From positions 6,639,031 to 6,703,030 of the forward strand of contig CM055311.2 in assembly GCA_029255685.2 (NCBI GenBank): a stretch of 64,000 bases of DNA, in the 5' to 3' direction. This stretch comes from Silene conica. Its lineage: Eukaryota; Streptophyta; Magnoliopsida; Caryophyllales; Caryophyllaceae. Positions 41,957 to 55,600 of the stretch are shown one piece after another (positions within the stretch are counted from its first letter, which is position 1; every line of letters starts with the position of its first letter). A model generated the notes under the pieces. The model made no database searches, was not told the origin of the DNA, and saw only the letters and a program-made list of their open reading frames with translations. A program made the translations under genes and the position numbers.

Positions 41957-44327
41957 TGTAACACCCCGATTTATTAAGGAGCCTTTAGCAAGACATCCTC
42001 AATAAATTGAGCTGTTACCATCTCGGAATATCCGAGGTAGTGAATAACAAAGTAAACCAAACCAAAGTACTTTAAATAAAAACTGATAAAATTTAAACTT
42101 TGATGTTACAAATACTACACAGCGGAAATAAAGTACAACTAATAACTACAACGCAGGTGATCTACATCTAAGTCGGTCCATCCAAGTGCTCACGCCATCC
42201 CATGCTCCCACAGCACCACCTTTCCTGTCAAAACTGGTCCCCATTACGGATCATCACAGGTGTCACACGAATACACAGGGTCAACCACGAGGTTGAGTAG
42301 AGAAAAAGTAAATAACCAAACATTACCATAAATAGAAAGTCAATCATCTCCACTCCGAATCACAAGACCCATTATTCTCCGCACCGATTCACAAGACCCA
42401 TTAACTCCGCGCCAATCACAAGACCCATTATCTCCGCACCGATCACAAGACCCATTACTCCGCACCAATCACAAGACCCATTAACTCCGCACCAATCACA
42501 AGACCCATTACCTCCACACCAATCACAAGACCCATTATTCACCATCTCGAATCGTATCACAGAATATAACATCAATAAAACAATATATCATTCATTCAGT
42601 AATAATATGAACATTGTTAACAACGATCAATAACTCATCATCAGGCATAATGTATTCCCCTACCTCAACTTGCAGAAGCGCAGACAAATCCAAAGCTCGC
42701 TAGAATGTTCCACACGAAAACCGCTACCTAAACATGTATTCGTAACGAATTAATAACTTCCCGAACCTCATAAACAAACCTCACTTGCTATAAATAGAAA
42801 CCTTCCAAAAGTGGAAAGTTCCATAAATAGAAACTTTCCCAAAATAGAAACTCCCATGACTCACTAATTTCCCGACTCGTACATTTAATCAAAACGAAGC
42901 AATAACCAAAACAATAATAATATATAGTATTAAACAATGATAATCTACCCAATAATAATATTAGTATTAAGAATAATATCACTAAATAAGAATATTGATA
43001 ACAATAATAATAACAATAATTAATAATAATATTAACCATACAATTAACAACCACCATAATTATACTAATGATAATATAATTAATAAAAACAAAATTAATA
43101 AAACAATGACAAAAGGAACCCCAACAACCCTTACAACAAATCACGACTCCAACCCAATGAAAACCCTTTACAACCACCGTACCACGCCCCCACAGCCATC
43201 AACAACCACCTGCCACCGTACCGAACACCTCCTTGAGCACCTATGACCACCGTCAGTAGGGCCGACTGTCAACAGCGAGATGAACCAGACCCTTAAACCG
43301 GCCTGGTTCCTCACTCAGCCACCCTACCAGCCTGATTTGCGAAGGCTGCTGACGACCCCACAATCCAAACCACCACCTGCAACCACCACCAAAACCACCC
43401 CAGACATCAGACTATAACCCACGGTGGTACCACCGTGTCGACCTCCCCCGAGTCAACGGTGGTACCACTCCCAAACCACCACTGTAAACCCGTAACACCA
43501 GACCTTGCGACAACAGAAGACGAGCAGAGGCCACGAACACCACAACTGACACCACCCTAACCGCCTAAACCTAACATGACAGCCACCACGACACTCCCCC
43601 GACCTCCACTATCCGTCGACTCCAAAAACCCAGGACAAACGCTAACAGAACTAGACTCGAAACACCCACACAAAATAACACGTAAACGAATCTGATCTGA
43701 AACATAATTAAACGGGTTGTCTCAGGCAACAAAACCACCACGACTGGTGGTTCCTGGTGGCCAACGGTGACCCATACTGTGGTCCAAACACCACTATTAA
43801 CGTCGTAGGTTATGATTAGACAAAGACCTGAACCCGTAGCAATGAAATATACATACGAAAAGTTCCTGAAAACAACAGGAAACGCAGAGAAGTAAGAAAA
43901 CGTGCTGACATACTTACTTCGTATAGGTTTCGACCACCCTTAGACTGCTCTATGGCCACCGTGAAACCACCTATGTATCCTCTGTTATGACGGCTATAGA
44001 TTAGTGTGTTTGTGTGAGAGCTAAGGTAGCTAGGTTTTGGTTTTCTGACTTGTAGAAAGTGACGGCCTGCTAGGGTTGGTGTTTGTTTGAAAAAGAAAAG
44101 AAATGTGAGGTATGGGCTGAGATGTGCACGCAACTCGAGGCCCATAATATCCCCTTGGTCTCGAGTTCGAACCCCCTTGTCAACACAATCCATTACTACT
44201 TGATTAAAACATAACAACTCAATTAAAAGGACGCAAAACTATAGATATCATAATTAAATTTTCGATGCTTATTTAACGAATAACCCGTCACAATTAAATA
44301 ATTTGAATAATAAAACGGGTTATTACA
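41957..44327 (-). repeat. LTR-B left LTR (3' LTR)
   Basis: 2371 bp, starting TGTAACACCCCGATTTATTA and ending AACGGGTTATTACA. It matches the right LTR in order and length once the nested solo LTR is removed. It includes the CACAAGACCCATT array (42352-42540) and a CCACGGTGGTACCACCGTG-type palindrome near 43417-43435. ORFs inside (for example 42788-43177) are low-complexity and duplicated in the other LTR, so not genes. Confidence 0.93.
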
Positions 44328-44340
44328 ATCTTCCCCCCTT
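44328..44340 (-). promoter_or_regulatory. LTR-B polypurine tract
   Basis: Minus-strand AAGGGGGGAAGAT abuts the 3' LTR. A second similar tract with the same hairpin (GAACTTCGTCCCGAAGTTC) is found about 140 bp further in, at 44470-44505. Confidence 0.82.
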
Positions 44341-46209
44341 AAAATGAACTTCGTCCCGAAGTTCACCCACTCATATCGTAAACAAACATACCCATCGAAA
44401 GGCACTATACTTGACAAAAGCATAAAACGACTCATTAATACGAACTATGCAATACAGGGTATTACAGTCTTCCCTCCTTAAAATGAACTTCGTCCCGAAG
44501 TTCACCATCCCATGATCCATCAACCGGTCTCTAGGCACATAACGAATTAAAAGAGTGACACCACACATAATCTAGAACTAATAATGGTATATTAAACACG
44601 AAATGTTACATTCCACCCACGTTAAGAAAACTTTGTCCCCAAAGTTTAACATATAACCAAATTAAATTCCAAACACAACAAGATGCATAACAGAAGTTAT
44701 CAGGATTATCAAGTAAATGCGTGCAACCAATAACGACACAACAATTAGCCATGTCATAACAACTCAACCATATCATAAATCAAAAGGTTTTACCCTCCTA
44801 TCCTCCTTAAGACATGGTTACGTCCCCGTAACCTCAATGTGTAAATCTCAGTTCATAAACCGTCGGACTCATTACTTTATCTCATGCCATCTTACTTCAA
44901 GCAAACAAGTATCGCACTCATCGTCGCATCTAAGACCATAGACAAGGGGTGAGTGAACTGGCGGAAATAAGCCGCAATTCAATACTTCCATTTCGCTATC
45001 GATTTCAACTCCGAATATAACTCAATAACCCAGGTCACACGGGACCATAAACACGGTATGGCGCAATGGCCTAACAACTCATAACTCAATGCCAGTAACC
45101 AACTTGCCTCCCAATTCAGTATCAATGTTATCACATATTCCATTAAAGGAACTGCTCAATACTTAGAGCGTAAAACTCTAAGCTACTCACCCACGAGCCA
45201 AGGTCAAAGAATACGACAACTCGATAAAATACTGAACTGCAAACTCAAACTCAAAACAAATCCAACCATGGCCTTCGTTCCAAACTCACGAATAACTCAA
45301 TCTCATCCACTCAACCTCAATAGCACTTACCTTCCAAATTCATTGACATACTTGTATGTATACTTACAATTCCACAGTTCATAAAATAAGGATCTGGACG
45401 CTATAACAACCAACCTAATACAAACCATTATGCATAAACAACTAATCAGTCACCACAAGTTTACCCATCTCACAACTCAACCCGTCTTACAAACAAAAGG
45501 ATTACCTTATCAATAGGAGAAATTAACTATCAAAATAAAGGAACAATTACAATTTCAACCCAAAGAAGTACACATAAGAAATTTGTGAATATAACTCAAT
45601 AACCCAGGTCACACGGGACCATAAACACGGTATGGCGCAATGGCCTAACAACTCATAACTCAATGCCAGTAACCAACTTGCCTCCCAATTCAGTATCAAT
45701 GTTATCACATATTCCATTAAAGGAACTGCTCAATACTTAGAGCGTAAAACTCTAAGCTACTCACCCACGAGCCAAGGTCAAAGAATACGACAACTCGATA
45801 AAATACTGAACTGCAAACTCAAACTCAAAACAAATCCAACCATGGCCTTCGTTCCAAACTCACGAATAACTCAATCTCATCCACTCAACCTCAATAGCAC
45901 TTACCTTCCAAATTCATTGACATACTTGTATGTATACTTACAATTCCACAGTTCATAAAATAAGGATCTGGACGCTATAACAACCAACCTAATACAAACC
46001 ATTATGCATAAACAACTAATCAGTCACCACAAGTTTACCCATCTCACAACTCAACCCGTCTTACAAACAAAAGGATTACCTTATCAATAGGAGAAATTAA
46101 CTATCAAAATAAAGGAACAATTACAATTTCAACCCAAAGAAGTACACATAAGAAATTTGTAGCAATTGTCATGTAAACATATATTACCTCGAGAGATAAC
46201 AAGAGTACT
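44341..46209 (-). mobile_element. LTR-B internal region, PPT-side part
   Basis: No coding frame. It contains hairpins near the PPT and the 574-bp tandem duplication at 45013-46160. It ends at the GTACT target (46205-46209) of the nested LTR-A element and resumes at 55890. Confidence 0.85.
45013..46160. repeat. 574-bp direct tandem duplication
   Basis: 45013-45586 and 45587-46160 are essentially identical (both begin GAATATAACTCAATAACCCA and end CATAAGAAATTTGT). There is no spacer. It lies within the LTR-B internal region and could be real or an assembly duplication. Confidence 0.93.
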
Positions 46210-46876
46210 TGTAAAACCCCTCGCGAAAGCGGAAATATAAAACATACAAAATACTAAAAATGCAGCGGAATTAAAACTTTCTAACATAACTAACATGCGA
46301 GGTGAATTAAAAACTGTAACTGAAAGTAAAATACATATACAAACAGCCTGGGATGGTACATCCCTACAGGCACTCAAACTGAATTGTAAAGTAAGTCTAG
46401 CTAACGTAAACGTGTGAGTCAATCGATGAATAAGATCATCGCTCGCTAGCTCCATGCAACCCTCTGCCAACCACCTGTCATGTACCTACATACATGTAAA
46501 CATGTACGCCACAATCAGTGGGGAGTGACTAGAGTTCTCCTAGCCACCTTTTGTGACAACACGTAACACATAAAGCAATACAGAATACTCCAACATATAT
46601 AACATGTGAAGCATAAACAACTCATCAACCGTCCTCATACTATCATGCAAACTCTAGTGCACGGCTCTCAACCAACTTCATAAACCGTTAGGAAGGAGAG
46701 CCGGTTTCCCTACTGGTTACCCAGTCGGGGGGTTTTTCAATCCAATTATTTATGAAACCGAACTAAGAGTCATCCAATGCCTTGGATGATTTAACCACAA
46801 ATCATATAAACATCCATAACCTATTATGCATATCTGACACTGTACCATCATCAAGGCAAGCAGATATAAAACATCA

Positions 46877-47470
46877 AGTACAAAGGTTCAGAGGCGACAT
46901 CTTAACGCATAACCTAGGTACTAAATTAATCAGCAAGTATAAAGGTTCAGAGGCGACATCTTAACGCATAACCTAAATACCAAGTTCACAATATCAAGCA
47001 AGGACTCAGAGGCGAAAACTCAACGCATGGACCGGCTATCACAGAACACTAGACTCAGAGGCGAAAACTCAACGCATGGACTAGCATTCAATTCACTATC
47101 ACAAGTAAGGAACTCAGAGGCGAAAACTCAACGCATGGTCCCCTACTACATCACAAGGTACTAAACTCAGAGGCGAAAACTCAACGCATGTTCTAGCACC
47201 AAACACCTGCACTCCGGGTAAGGTATGACAACCTGACTGCCCCGTCGTGCAGTTGCTCTACTCGTCAGACTCAGAGGCCAGCTTAAGGCATGTCCTGACG
47301 CGATCACATATACATGTCTGGACTCAGAGGCGAAAACTCAACGCATGTCCCAGACACGACAAACAGACATGTATGGAACTCAGAGGCGAAAACTCAACGC
47401 ATGTTCCCATACACGACAAACAACCTACGTATTAAGTTCAGAGGCCAGCTTAAGGCATAACTTAATACGC
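46877..47470. repeat. Hairpin array, ten units, LTR-A left LTR
   Basis: Ten units with the cores AGAGGCGACATCTTAACGCAT (2), AGAGGCGAAAACTCAACGCAT (6) and AGAGGCCAGCTTAAGGCAT (2). Outer arms pair: CGTATTAAGTT with AACTTAATACG, GTATGGAAC with GTTCCCATAC, TGTCTGGAC with GTCCCAGACA. Inner triplets GCG/CGC and GCC/GGC pair as well. Confidence 0.93.
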
Positions 47471-47765
47471 ATCAAAACAATATCATCCAAGTCTATGAAC
47501 TACTCTATAGTTCTACCTTTAACCTCTAATCAACACTTAATTGATCCCGAGGACTAAGATGAGGGAGAGCCGGTTTCCCTTTCGGTTGCCCGACCGGGGG
47601 GTCTCTATCCTTATCCATTCCCGAACTCAATATAATGTTGCCCATCCTCCGGGGACCTCAAATGCATGTCAAAGGTACACAAAACAAGTTTCAATAAAAA
47701 CCGATTAACCGATTGAAAGTTACGAGTGAATTACGATTTAAAAATCCAAAATTTGCTTACAGGGG

Positions 47766-48060
47766 TCCCCAGCCGGTCGGCAGGCAGCCGGTCGGCCGGC
47801 TGGTGACCTCCTCAGCCTTCTTTTCTTAAAACAACACAATGCAAAGAGAATCCCAGCCGGTCGGCAGGCAGCCGGTCGGCCGGCTGGGAACTCAGCTTCC
47901 CTATATTACAACTTACGCAACTAAACTAGAACGCACTCCCAGCCGGCTGGCAGGCGGCCGGTCTGCCGGCTGGGAGACCTATTTCCTATGGTCTCAATGT
48001 TACGCATAACTCACAAAAACCTCAAGAAGTACTCTCAGCCGGTTGGCCATAGACGGAGAG
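47766..48060. repeat. GC-rich CCAGCCGG...CCGGCTGG hairpins
   Basis: Three units of about 35 bp (near 47768, 47852, 47938) plus a partial one near 48033. Each begins CCAGCCGG and ends CCGGCTGG, with an inner GGCAGGC(A/G)GCCGGTC. They are CpG-rich islands in AT-rich DNA. Confidence 0.9.
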
Positions 48061-49431
48061 TCTCATATTAAATAAATATACATATCAAATCAACCATATG
48101 AGCCTCACAACATGATTAAAATATGCTTAGACTCTTCACAAGAAAGTTCCTAAAAGTTAACTATCTTCATGCACAATTTCCGCAATCAACTCCTTATGAG
48201 CTAATTGACTCGAGACAGATAACCACGCTTCTTATGATGACTTTCCTAGCTCCAATCGACATTTAATACTAAGTATATTTACCACCAAACATCACTTAAA
48301 ACATCCTAAAAACAATTGCGAAACAAGCCCCCAAAACGGCTCGACAATCCGATAAACGAGCAGAAAGTTACAGCGGTTTTTGCGCAGCCTGCGCAAGGGG
48401 GTGCGCAGCTGCGCCTGGGATGCGCAGCCTGCGCAATTTGGAGCGCAGCCTGCGCCCAAGCACGGGCCAGGTTGGTTTCGTAAGTTTCCTGCAATTCGCC
48501 AATTCAATCAATCCTTCGACAACCACTTCTAAACCATGATTTCTAGCATCAAACCTATACAATCAATACATAACAACCCATAACAATCCCAAGTGTGTCT
48601 CATATATGATTTTTGCACAAAATCAAGCATTAAACAAGCATAAGAACGAAAATCCCAAATGATACCGATTTTCATGTATACTCAAAATTTCCACTTAAAC
48701 CATGAATTCAACACAATACTTCCACAATAACATTATAAGAAGCATAAAGAAGATAAAAGTAAACCTAAACATGTTCCTAAACACAAGAATTCATCCAAGA
48801 ACACAACAAGCATGCTACTTTGACAAAAAGGCCGAGTTACTCATTATCGTCACCTCAAAAGCGATTAAGCTCCAAGATCCTCTTCAAAAATGAAACTATC
48901 AACACCAAGATCCTCTAAGTCTTCTCCTACAACAAAGAAAACGGGTTTGTAGATGCTAAAAACGGAAATTACACAAAACAGCCCCTTTTTCAAGTTGAAC
49001 GAAAATGAAATTGAAAGAGACGGATGTCTTGCAAATCTCGCAAGGATTCCGAAAAGGTATGACTTGCCTTGATTCGACTTCGGGAAGACCTCGAAATGTT
49101 GAGTTGAAGCTTGAAGAAATAAGAAAAATGGAGGTTGAAGGAGAAGCAGTGGAAAGAGTTGTGAGGGAGAAGAGATGTCGACATAAGGGTTTGGTGGTGG
49201 GGTTTAAGTAGTCCTTTTTCTTACTTGAGTCGGGTCATTAGTTGTGAACGGGTTTTAAGTCGGGTTTGATTTAAGCCAAGTTATTAACATCTTAAGAAAT
49301 TAAGGTTTCTTAAGACGGATCTTAACGGAACATTTAAAAATAACTTAACAATTTATATTAAAATATTATTTTATTCCGTAAAATAAATTAAAACTCTTAA
49401 AATATAATTTACGAAAATGCGGGATGTTACA

Positions 49432-49443
49432 ATCACCCCATCT
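49432..49443 (-). promoter_or_regulatory. LTR-A polypurine tract
   Basis: Minus-strand AGATGGGGTGAT abuts the 3' LTR. A hairpin AAGTTTCGTCCTCGAAACTT lies just inside it (49449-49468), with the same layout as in LTR-B. Confidence 0.75.
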
Positions 49444-52400
49444 TTCAAAAAGTTTCGTCCTCGAAACTTGAAGACATAAATAGGTATGAAAACAACTATA
49501 ACTTTCAAAATGTACCACACGGGTTATGGTGACCCAAAACTTTATCTTTCGAAAAGGTTTCAAGAAGCAAAAGATTTCAAGGCACAAGTCTTGTCAATGG
49601 ACATTGGGATTCTCGTTACGTATTCAAGAGTCCGACATTCCAAATCTGAGACAAGTCCCAAAATTAAATCGATAAGGTTCAAAATTTAGATTGATTCGGT
49701 GTTGATAAGCACATCACAGGTTATCAGACGTCTCCAATAACAAGTTGCAGTGGCAGTCAACGCTGAAATCCATCAAAGTTGTTAAACGTTCTGCTCTTTA
49801 AAATCAAGTTTCCTTCAAAATCGACCTTTATTTACTTTCAACAAAAGAGGGAGAAGTTTCCAAATCCTCAAAACGATTAAGGTTTTTCCAAAAATTACAA
49901 CTTTCAGTGTTAACAATAGTGAACACATTCCAAAAATAGTCACCGGGAGCGTAGAAATGATCATAGAGATTACTTTCGACACGAAGGATTGAGAGTTTCT
50001 AGTTTCACAGCTTACAGAACACACGAGGAAGGATCGAAGGAATGAAACAACCAGGTTAGAGGTCAAGAAAAACGGTAACTCTTGCTAAACATGGGGTCAC
50101 TAATCACTCGATCCATAATCAAAGCACCGTTACAACGATTCCCAATATATCCCAAGAAGGACAATTCAAGTGATCTCTAGACTCTCCATGGTTTCACGAT
50201 CCCTCTTACCATTATCTCATCCACAGAAAAAGGTATGCCTCAACAAGAAGTCTTTCAAAACTCTAAACCGGAATTCCATTATCATAACAACGAACCTCAA
50301 AACCCAAGATATGGTATTCATCGTCCTATAACCTTAAATTTTAACGGTTCGATCCTAGCAAACCTATTCCACAAGGCTCGATATATTAAATTCCCAAATT
50401 TTATAACCACAATGAACATTCAAACCAAGATCTTACTAAGGTAGCAACTCTTAAATCCTCTGGTTTCTAACCACTTACCAACAATATACATCCCAAAAAA
50501 AATGTTCCAAATAAGTAACAACTTTCACTCCTACGGTTTCCATAAGATTTAGGCACTCACATTTCGAGATTCCTCAATTGATATTTATGAACACTTATAA
50601 GTTTCAAATTTCTACTCTACGATTACCTCAACATCAACGGTTACCTGTAAGTACATCAATAGGCGAATGCCGAGGTTCCATAAGTAACTCAAGGTTAACA
50701 CTCAGTCAGCTATATAAGTCCACTTGTAAATGTCTCAATATTCTCACACCGTCACCAATAACTCTCGTTCCTCAAATCTGGTCCTTTCTGCATTACAAAC
50801 TCAAGCGTAAATAGCACTAACTTACCTCATTCGACCAATTAACCACATCATCATCACCCAAGGTACATTCCTCTAAATTCATCTAGAACTCCAAGCATTC
50901 TATTCAAATCTTCAAATGGTACTTCGAAATCTACAATTACCACTTACACACCGATCCATCCTACATGGAACTCTCAAGATGGCACACTATCCAACATCGC
51001 CCAAACATTATTCTCACCAACTCTCTCAACCAAATCCTGACAACGCAGGACCAAGCGTTCCTCAAGGCATGTATCTCTACCCCAAGAACAGGTCGACCTC
51101 GCCACTAATCTAAATGAAAAGGAACAAGGCTCACGGAAGAAGAGATGAGATACGAACCTCAGGTGCAAACACGATACAGATTCCGAGATAGACATAAGAA
51201 ATCGACTCGAGGAACAACGGGATGACAAGGTAAACTTTAGGCTATGGACTCTAATAAAATTGATGTCATGATCAGGAGGAGAAGCAAAGGAGAGGAAATG
51301 AGAGAGGCGATATGAAAGGAATGATTACGGAAATCTCCCAAGGTGCGGGTTTCTCACTATTCTCACGGGGTTCTCACTTCTTACTTCTCAAATCAAGTCA
51401 TTCAATTGTCGGTTCTCCCGAACAATTCCTCGAACGATTTATACACCCAAGTCTTCCAAACCTTCAGACAATATCACCATTATGGCTACCTATTCCCAAA
51501 AGTTTGAGATGTCACATCTCTGCTAGTTCCACTAATGACAATTCAATAACACTTTCAGGTCATCTTCCCTATATGCTATATCCACTTTATTTGTTTACCC
51601 TACTGTCCACCAGATAACAATTTTTAAACCATCAAGTTTTTCCGAACTTACATCTCTCAATGAATTACTTCATTCCATCCACATACTGGTGGTGCAACTT
51701 CAAATTTCTCTTAAGTTTTTCAATAAATAAACGCTACGATTTATTAAGCCACCTAGGGTCACATAGTGATTCAACCTCTTCGAGTATTCCACTATTATAG
51801 CAAATGATTCGTATTCCTCAACAATGAGCCTTTCTCAGCTCAATCACTCACCTAAGTCAAGTGATACTAACTCACTTCATCATACACTCATCATCACTAG
51901 CATCTTAAGCCTATTCTTTCAGGTTGCTCTATAACCTTAAGTATCTTATCTAACTCCTTAAACAGTACTCTTCAATCCACATATTTTCACGATCTAAGCA
52001 TGGTTCTCAAGGTTAGGTTCCACCGAATATTAAGTATACAACTCAACCTTCAAGCAAGTATCCTATCACTCACTTTTACTCTCCCAATTGGATAGACAAC
52101 TAGACCCTTGGATCACCAAAACATGTCTCTCGATACCTCTTAAGTTATTCCTCAAATAACAATATTTCTCATAACACAGCTTACGGTTATCCTAAGACTA
52201 GTTCCTCCAAATCCAATAAAAGAGAAGGTTACCTAGAGGGCACCTTAAGAAAGCAAGCAACAAGGTTAAGCTGAAAAGATATGAAGATCTGTTCAAGTAA
52301 GATAGACAAATATTCTAAAAGAAGGATGTGCATCCAGAGTTATCGAAAAAGGTGATGCACGAAGAAAGAGAAGTATCTTCAAGGCTTAGAAGCATTCTCC

Positions 52401-52653
52401 AACAGTAGCACGAATCTTCTATCTTCGGTATGAACTCAGGTCTTCATCGTCAGATGGATTAGTCCACGGTTCGTCGATTGGAAGACAATAAAGTAAAATC
52501 AAAGACAATCAACAAACACGTTAGAACCTAATAAAAGCAGTCACAAAACAGACAACAATTTAAGTCCTTAAATCTACCCCATCTCTCATTCATTATTCGA
52601 TTAAATGGTCAAGTTAAGGTTGGGGGTTACATGAGTGCGTCGGGAGCAATAAT
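49444..52653 (-). mobile_element. LTR-A internal region, no coding capacity
   Basis: About 3.2 kb. I translated the longest frames by eye and see no gag, protease, reverse transcriptase, integrase or chromodomain motif. It is relatively rich in CT words and looks like an old coding region scrambled beyond recognition, or never coding. Confidence 0.75.
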
Positions 52654-52665
52654 GCTCTGATACCA
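52654..52665 (-). promoter_or_regulatory. LTR-A primer-binding site
   Basis: Minus-strand TGGTATCAGAGC, complementary to the 3' end of initiator-Met tRNA, two bases from the 5' LTR (52668). It fixes the element's orientation as minus. Confidence 0.93.
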
Positions 52666-52667
52666 AC

Positions 52668-55600
52668 TGTAAAACCCCTCGCGAAAGCGGAAATATAAAA
52701 CATACAAAATACTAAAAATGCAGCGGAATTAAAACTTTCTAACATAACTAACATGCGAGGTGAATTAAAAACTGTAACTGAAAGTAAAATACATATACAA
52801 ACAGCCTGGGATGGTACATCCCTACAGGCACTCAAACTGAATTGTAAACTAAGTCTAGCTAACGTAAACGTGTGAGTCAATCGATGAATAGGATCATCGC
52901 TCGCTAGCTCCATGCAACCCTCTGCCAACCACCTGTCATGTACCTACATACATGTAAACATGTACGCCACAATCAGTGGGGAGTGACTAGAGTTCTCCTA
53001 GCCACCTTTTGTGACAACACGTAACACATAAAGCAATACAGAATACTCCAACATATATAACATGTGAAGCATAAACAACTCATCAACCGTCCTCATACTA
53101 TCATGCAAACTCTAGTGCACGGCTCTCAACCAACTTCATAAACCGTTAGGAAGGAGAGCCGGTTTCCCTACTGGTTACCCAGTCGGGGGGTCTTTCAATC
53201 CAATTATTTATGAAACCGAACTAAGAGTCATCCAATGCCTTGGATGATTTAACCACAAATCATATAAACATCCATAACCTATTATGCATATCTGACACTG
53301 TACCATCATCAAGGCAAGCAGATATAAAACATCAAGTACAAAGGTTCAGAGGCGACATCTTAACGCATAACCTAGGTACTAAATTAATCAGCAAGTATAA
53401 AGGTTCAGAGGCGACATCTTAACGCATAACCTAAATACCAAGTTCACAATATCAAGCAAGGACTCAGAGGCGAAAACTCAACGCATGGACCGGCTATCAC
53501 AGAACACTAGACTCAGAGGCGAAAACTCAACGCATGGACTAGCATTCAATTCACTATCACAAGTAAGGAACTCAGAGGCGAAAACTCAACGCATGGTCCC
53601 CTACTACATCACAAGGTACTAAACTCAGAGGCGAAAACTCAACGCATGTTCTAGCACCAAACACCTGCACTCCGGGTAAGGTATGACAACCTGACTGCCC
53701 CGTCGTGCAGTTGCTCTACTCGTCAGACTCAGAGGCCAGCTTAAGGCATGTCCTGACGCGATCACACATACATGTCTGGACTCAGAGGCGAAAACTCAAC
53801 GCATGTCCCAGACACGACAAACAGACATGTATGGAACTCAGAGGCGAAAACTCAACGCATGTTCCCATACACGACAAACAACCTACGTATTAAGTTCAGA
53901 GGCCAGCTTAAGGCATAACTTAATACGCATCAAAACAATATCATCCAAGTCTATGAACTACTCTATAGTTCTACCTTTAACCTCTAATCAACACTTAATT
54001 GATCCCGAGGACTAAGATAAGGGAGAGCCGGTTTCCCTTTCGGTTGCCCGACCGGGGGGTCTCTATCCTTATCCATTCCCGAACTCAATATAATGTTGCC
54101 CATCCTCCGGGGACCTCAAATGCATGTCAAAGGTACACAAAACAAGTTTCAATAAAAACCGATTAACCGATTGAAAGTTACGAGTGAATTACGATTTAAA
54201 AATCCAAAATTTGCTTACAGGGGTCCCCAGCCGGTCGGCAGGCAGCCGGTCGGCCGGCTGGTGACCTCCTCAGCCTTCTTTTCTTAAAACAACACAATGC
54301 AAAGAGAATCCCAGCCGGTCGGCAGGCAGCCGGTCGGCCGGCTGGGAACTCAGCTTCCCTATATTACAACTTACGCAACTAAACTAGAACGCACTCCCAG
54401 CCGGCTGGCAGGCGGCCGGTCTGCCGGCTGGGAGACCTATTTCCTATGGTCTCAATGTTACGCATAACTCACAAAAACCTCAAGAAGTACTCTCAGCCGG
54501 TTGGCCATAGACGGAGAGTCTCATATTAAATAAATATACATATCAAATCAACCATATGAGCCTCACAACATGATTAAAATATGCTTAGACTCTTCACAAG
54601 AAAGTTCCTAAAAGTTAACTATCTTCATGCACAATTTCCGCAATCAACTCCTTATGAGCTAATTGACTCGAGACAGATAACCACGCTTCTTATGATGACT
54701 TTCCTAGCTCCAATCGACATTTAATACTAAGTATATTTACCACCAAACATCACTTAAAACATCCTAAAAACAATTGCGAAACAAGCCCCCAAAACGGCTC
54801 GACAATCCGATAAACGAGCAGAAAGTTACAGCGGTTTTTGCGCAGCCTGCGCAAGGGGGTGCGCAGCTGCGCCTGGGATGCGCAGCCTGCGCAATTTGGA
54901 GCGCAGCCTGCGCCCAAGCACGGGCCAGGTTGGTTTCGTAAGTTTCCTGCAATTCGCCAATTCAATCAATCCTTCGACAACCACTTCTAAACCATGATTT
55001 CTAGCATCAAACCTATACAATCAATACATAACAACCCATAACAATCCCAAGTGTGTCTCATATATGATTTTTGCACAAAATCAAGCATTAAACAAGCATA
55101 AGAACGAAAATCCCAAATGATACCGATTTTCATGTATACTCAAAATTTCCACTTAAACCATGAATTCAACACAATACTTCCACAATAACATTATAAGAAG
55201 CATAAAGAAGATAAAAGTAAACCTAAACATGTTCCTAAACACAAGAATTCATCCAAGAACACAACAAGCATGCTACTTTGACAAAAAGGCCGAGTTACTC
55301 ATTATCGTCACCTCAAAAGCGATTAAGCTCCAAGATCCTCTTCAAAAATGAAACTATCAACACCAAGATCCTCTAAGTCTTCTCCTACAACAAAGAAAAC
55401 GGGTTTGTAGATGCTAAAAACGGAAATTACACAAAACAGCCCCTTTTTCAAGTTGAACGAAAATGAAATTGAAAGAGACGGATGTCTTGCAAATCTCGCA
55501 AGGATTCCGAAAAGGTATGACTTGCCTTGATTCGACTTCGGGAAGACCTCGAAATGTTGAGTTGAAGCTTGAAGAAATAAGAAAAATGGAGGTTGAAGGA

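Larger units (their letters stand above)
46210..49431 (-). repeat. LTR-A left LTR (3' LTR)
   Basis: 3222 bp with a strikingly structured interior: a ten-unit hairpin array (46877-47470), a pair of GAGAGCCGGTTTCCC ... CCGGGGGG elements (46697, 47568), GC-rich CCGGCTGG hairpins (47766-48060) and a GCGCAGCCTGCGC cluster (48375-48465). The short ORFs inside recur unchanged in the other LTR and are not genes. Confidence 0.94.

Noticed and set aside
42788..43177. 129-aa hydrophobic ORF, membrane-protein-like
   Set aside because: It derives from AAT/AAC-rich low-complexity LTR sequence and is duplicated in the other LTR at 62098-62487.
46877..47470. Regularly spaced repeats resembling a CRISPR array
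   Set aside because: Spacing is uneven, the parts between the cores pair with each other as hairpin arms, and the arrays lie inside LTRs of a plant retrotransposon.
48292..48562. Overlapping ORFs rich in Ala, Arg and Cys
   Set aside because: They translate the GCGCAGCCTGCGC cluster of the LTR in three frames and recur exactly in the twin LTR.
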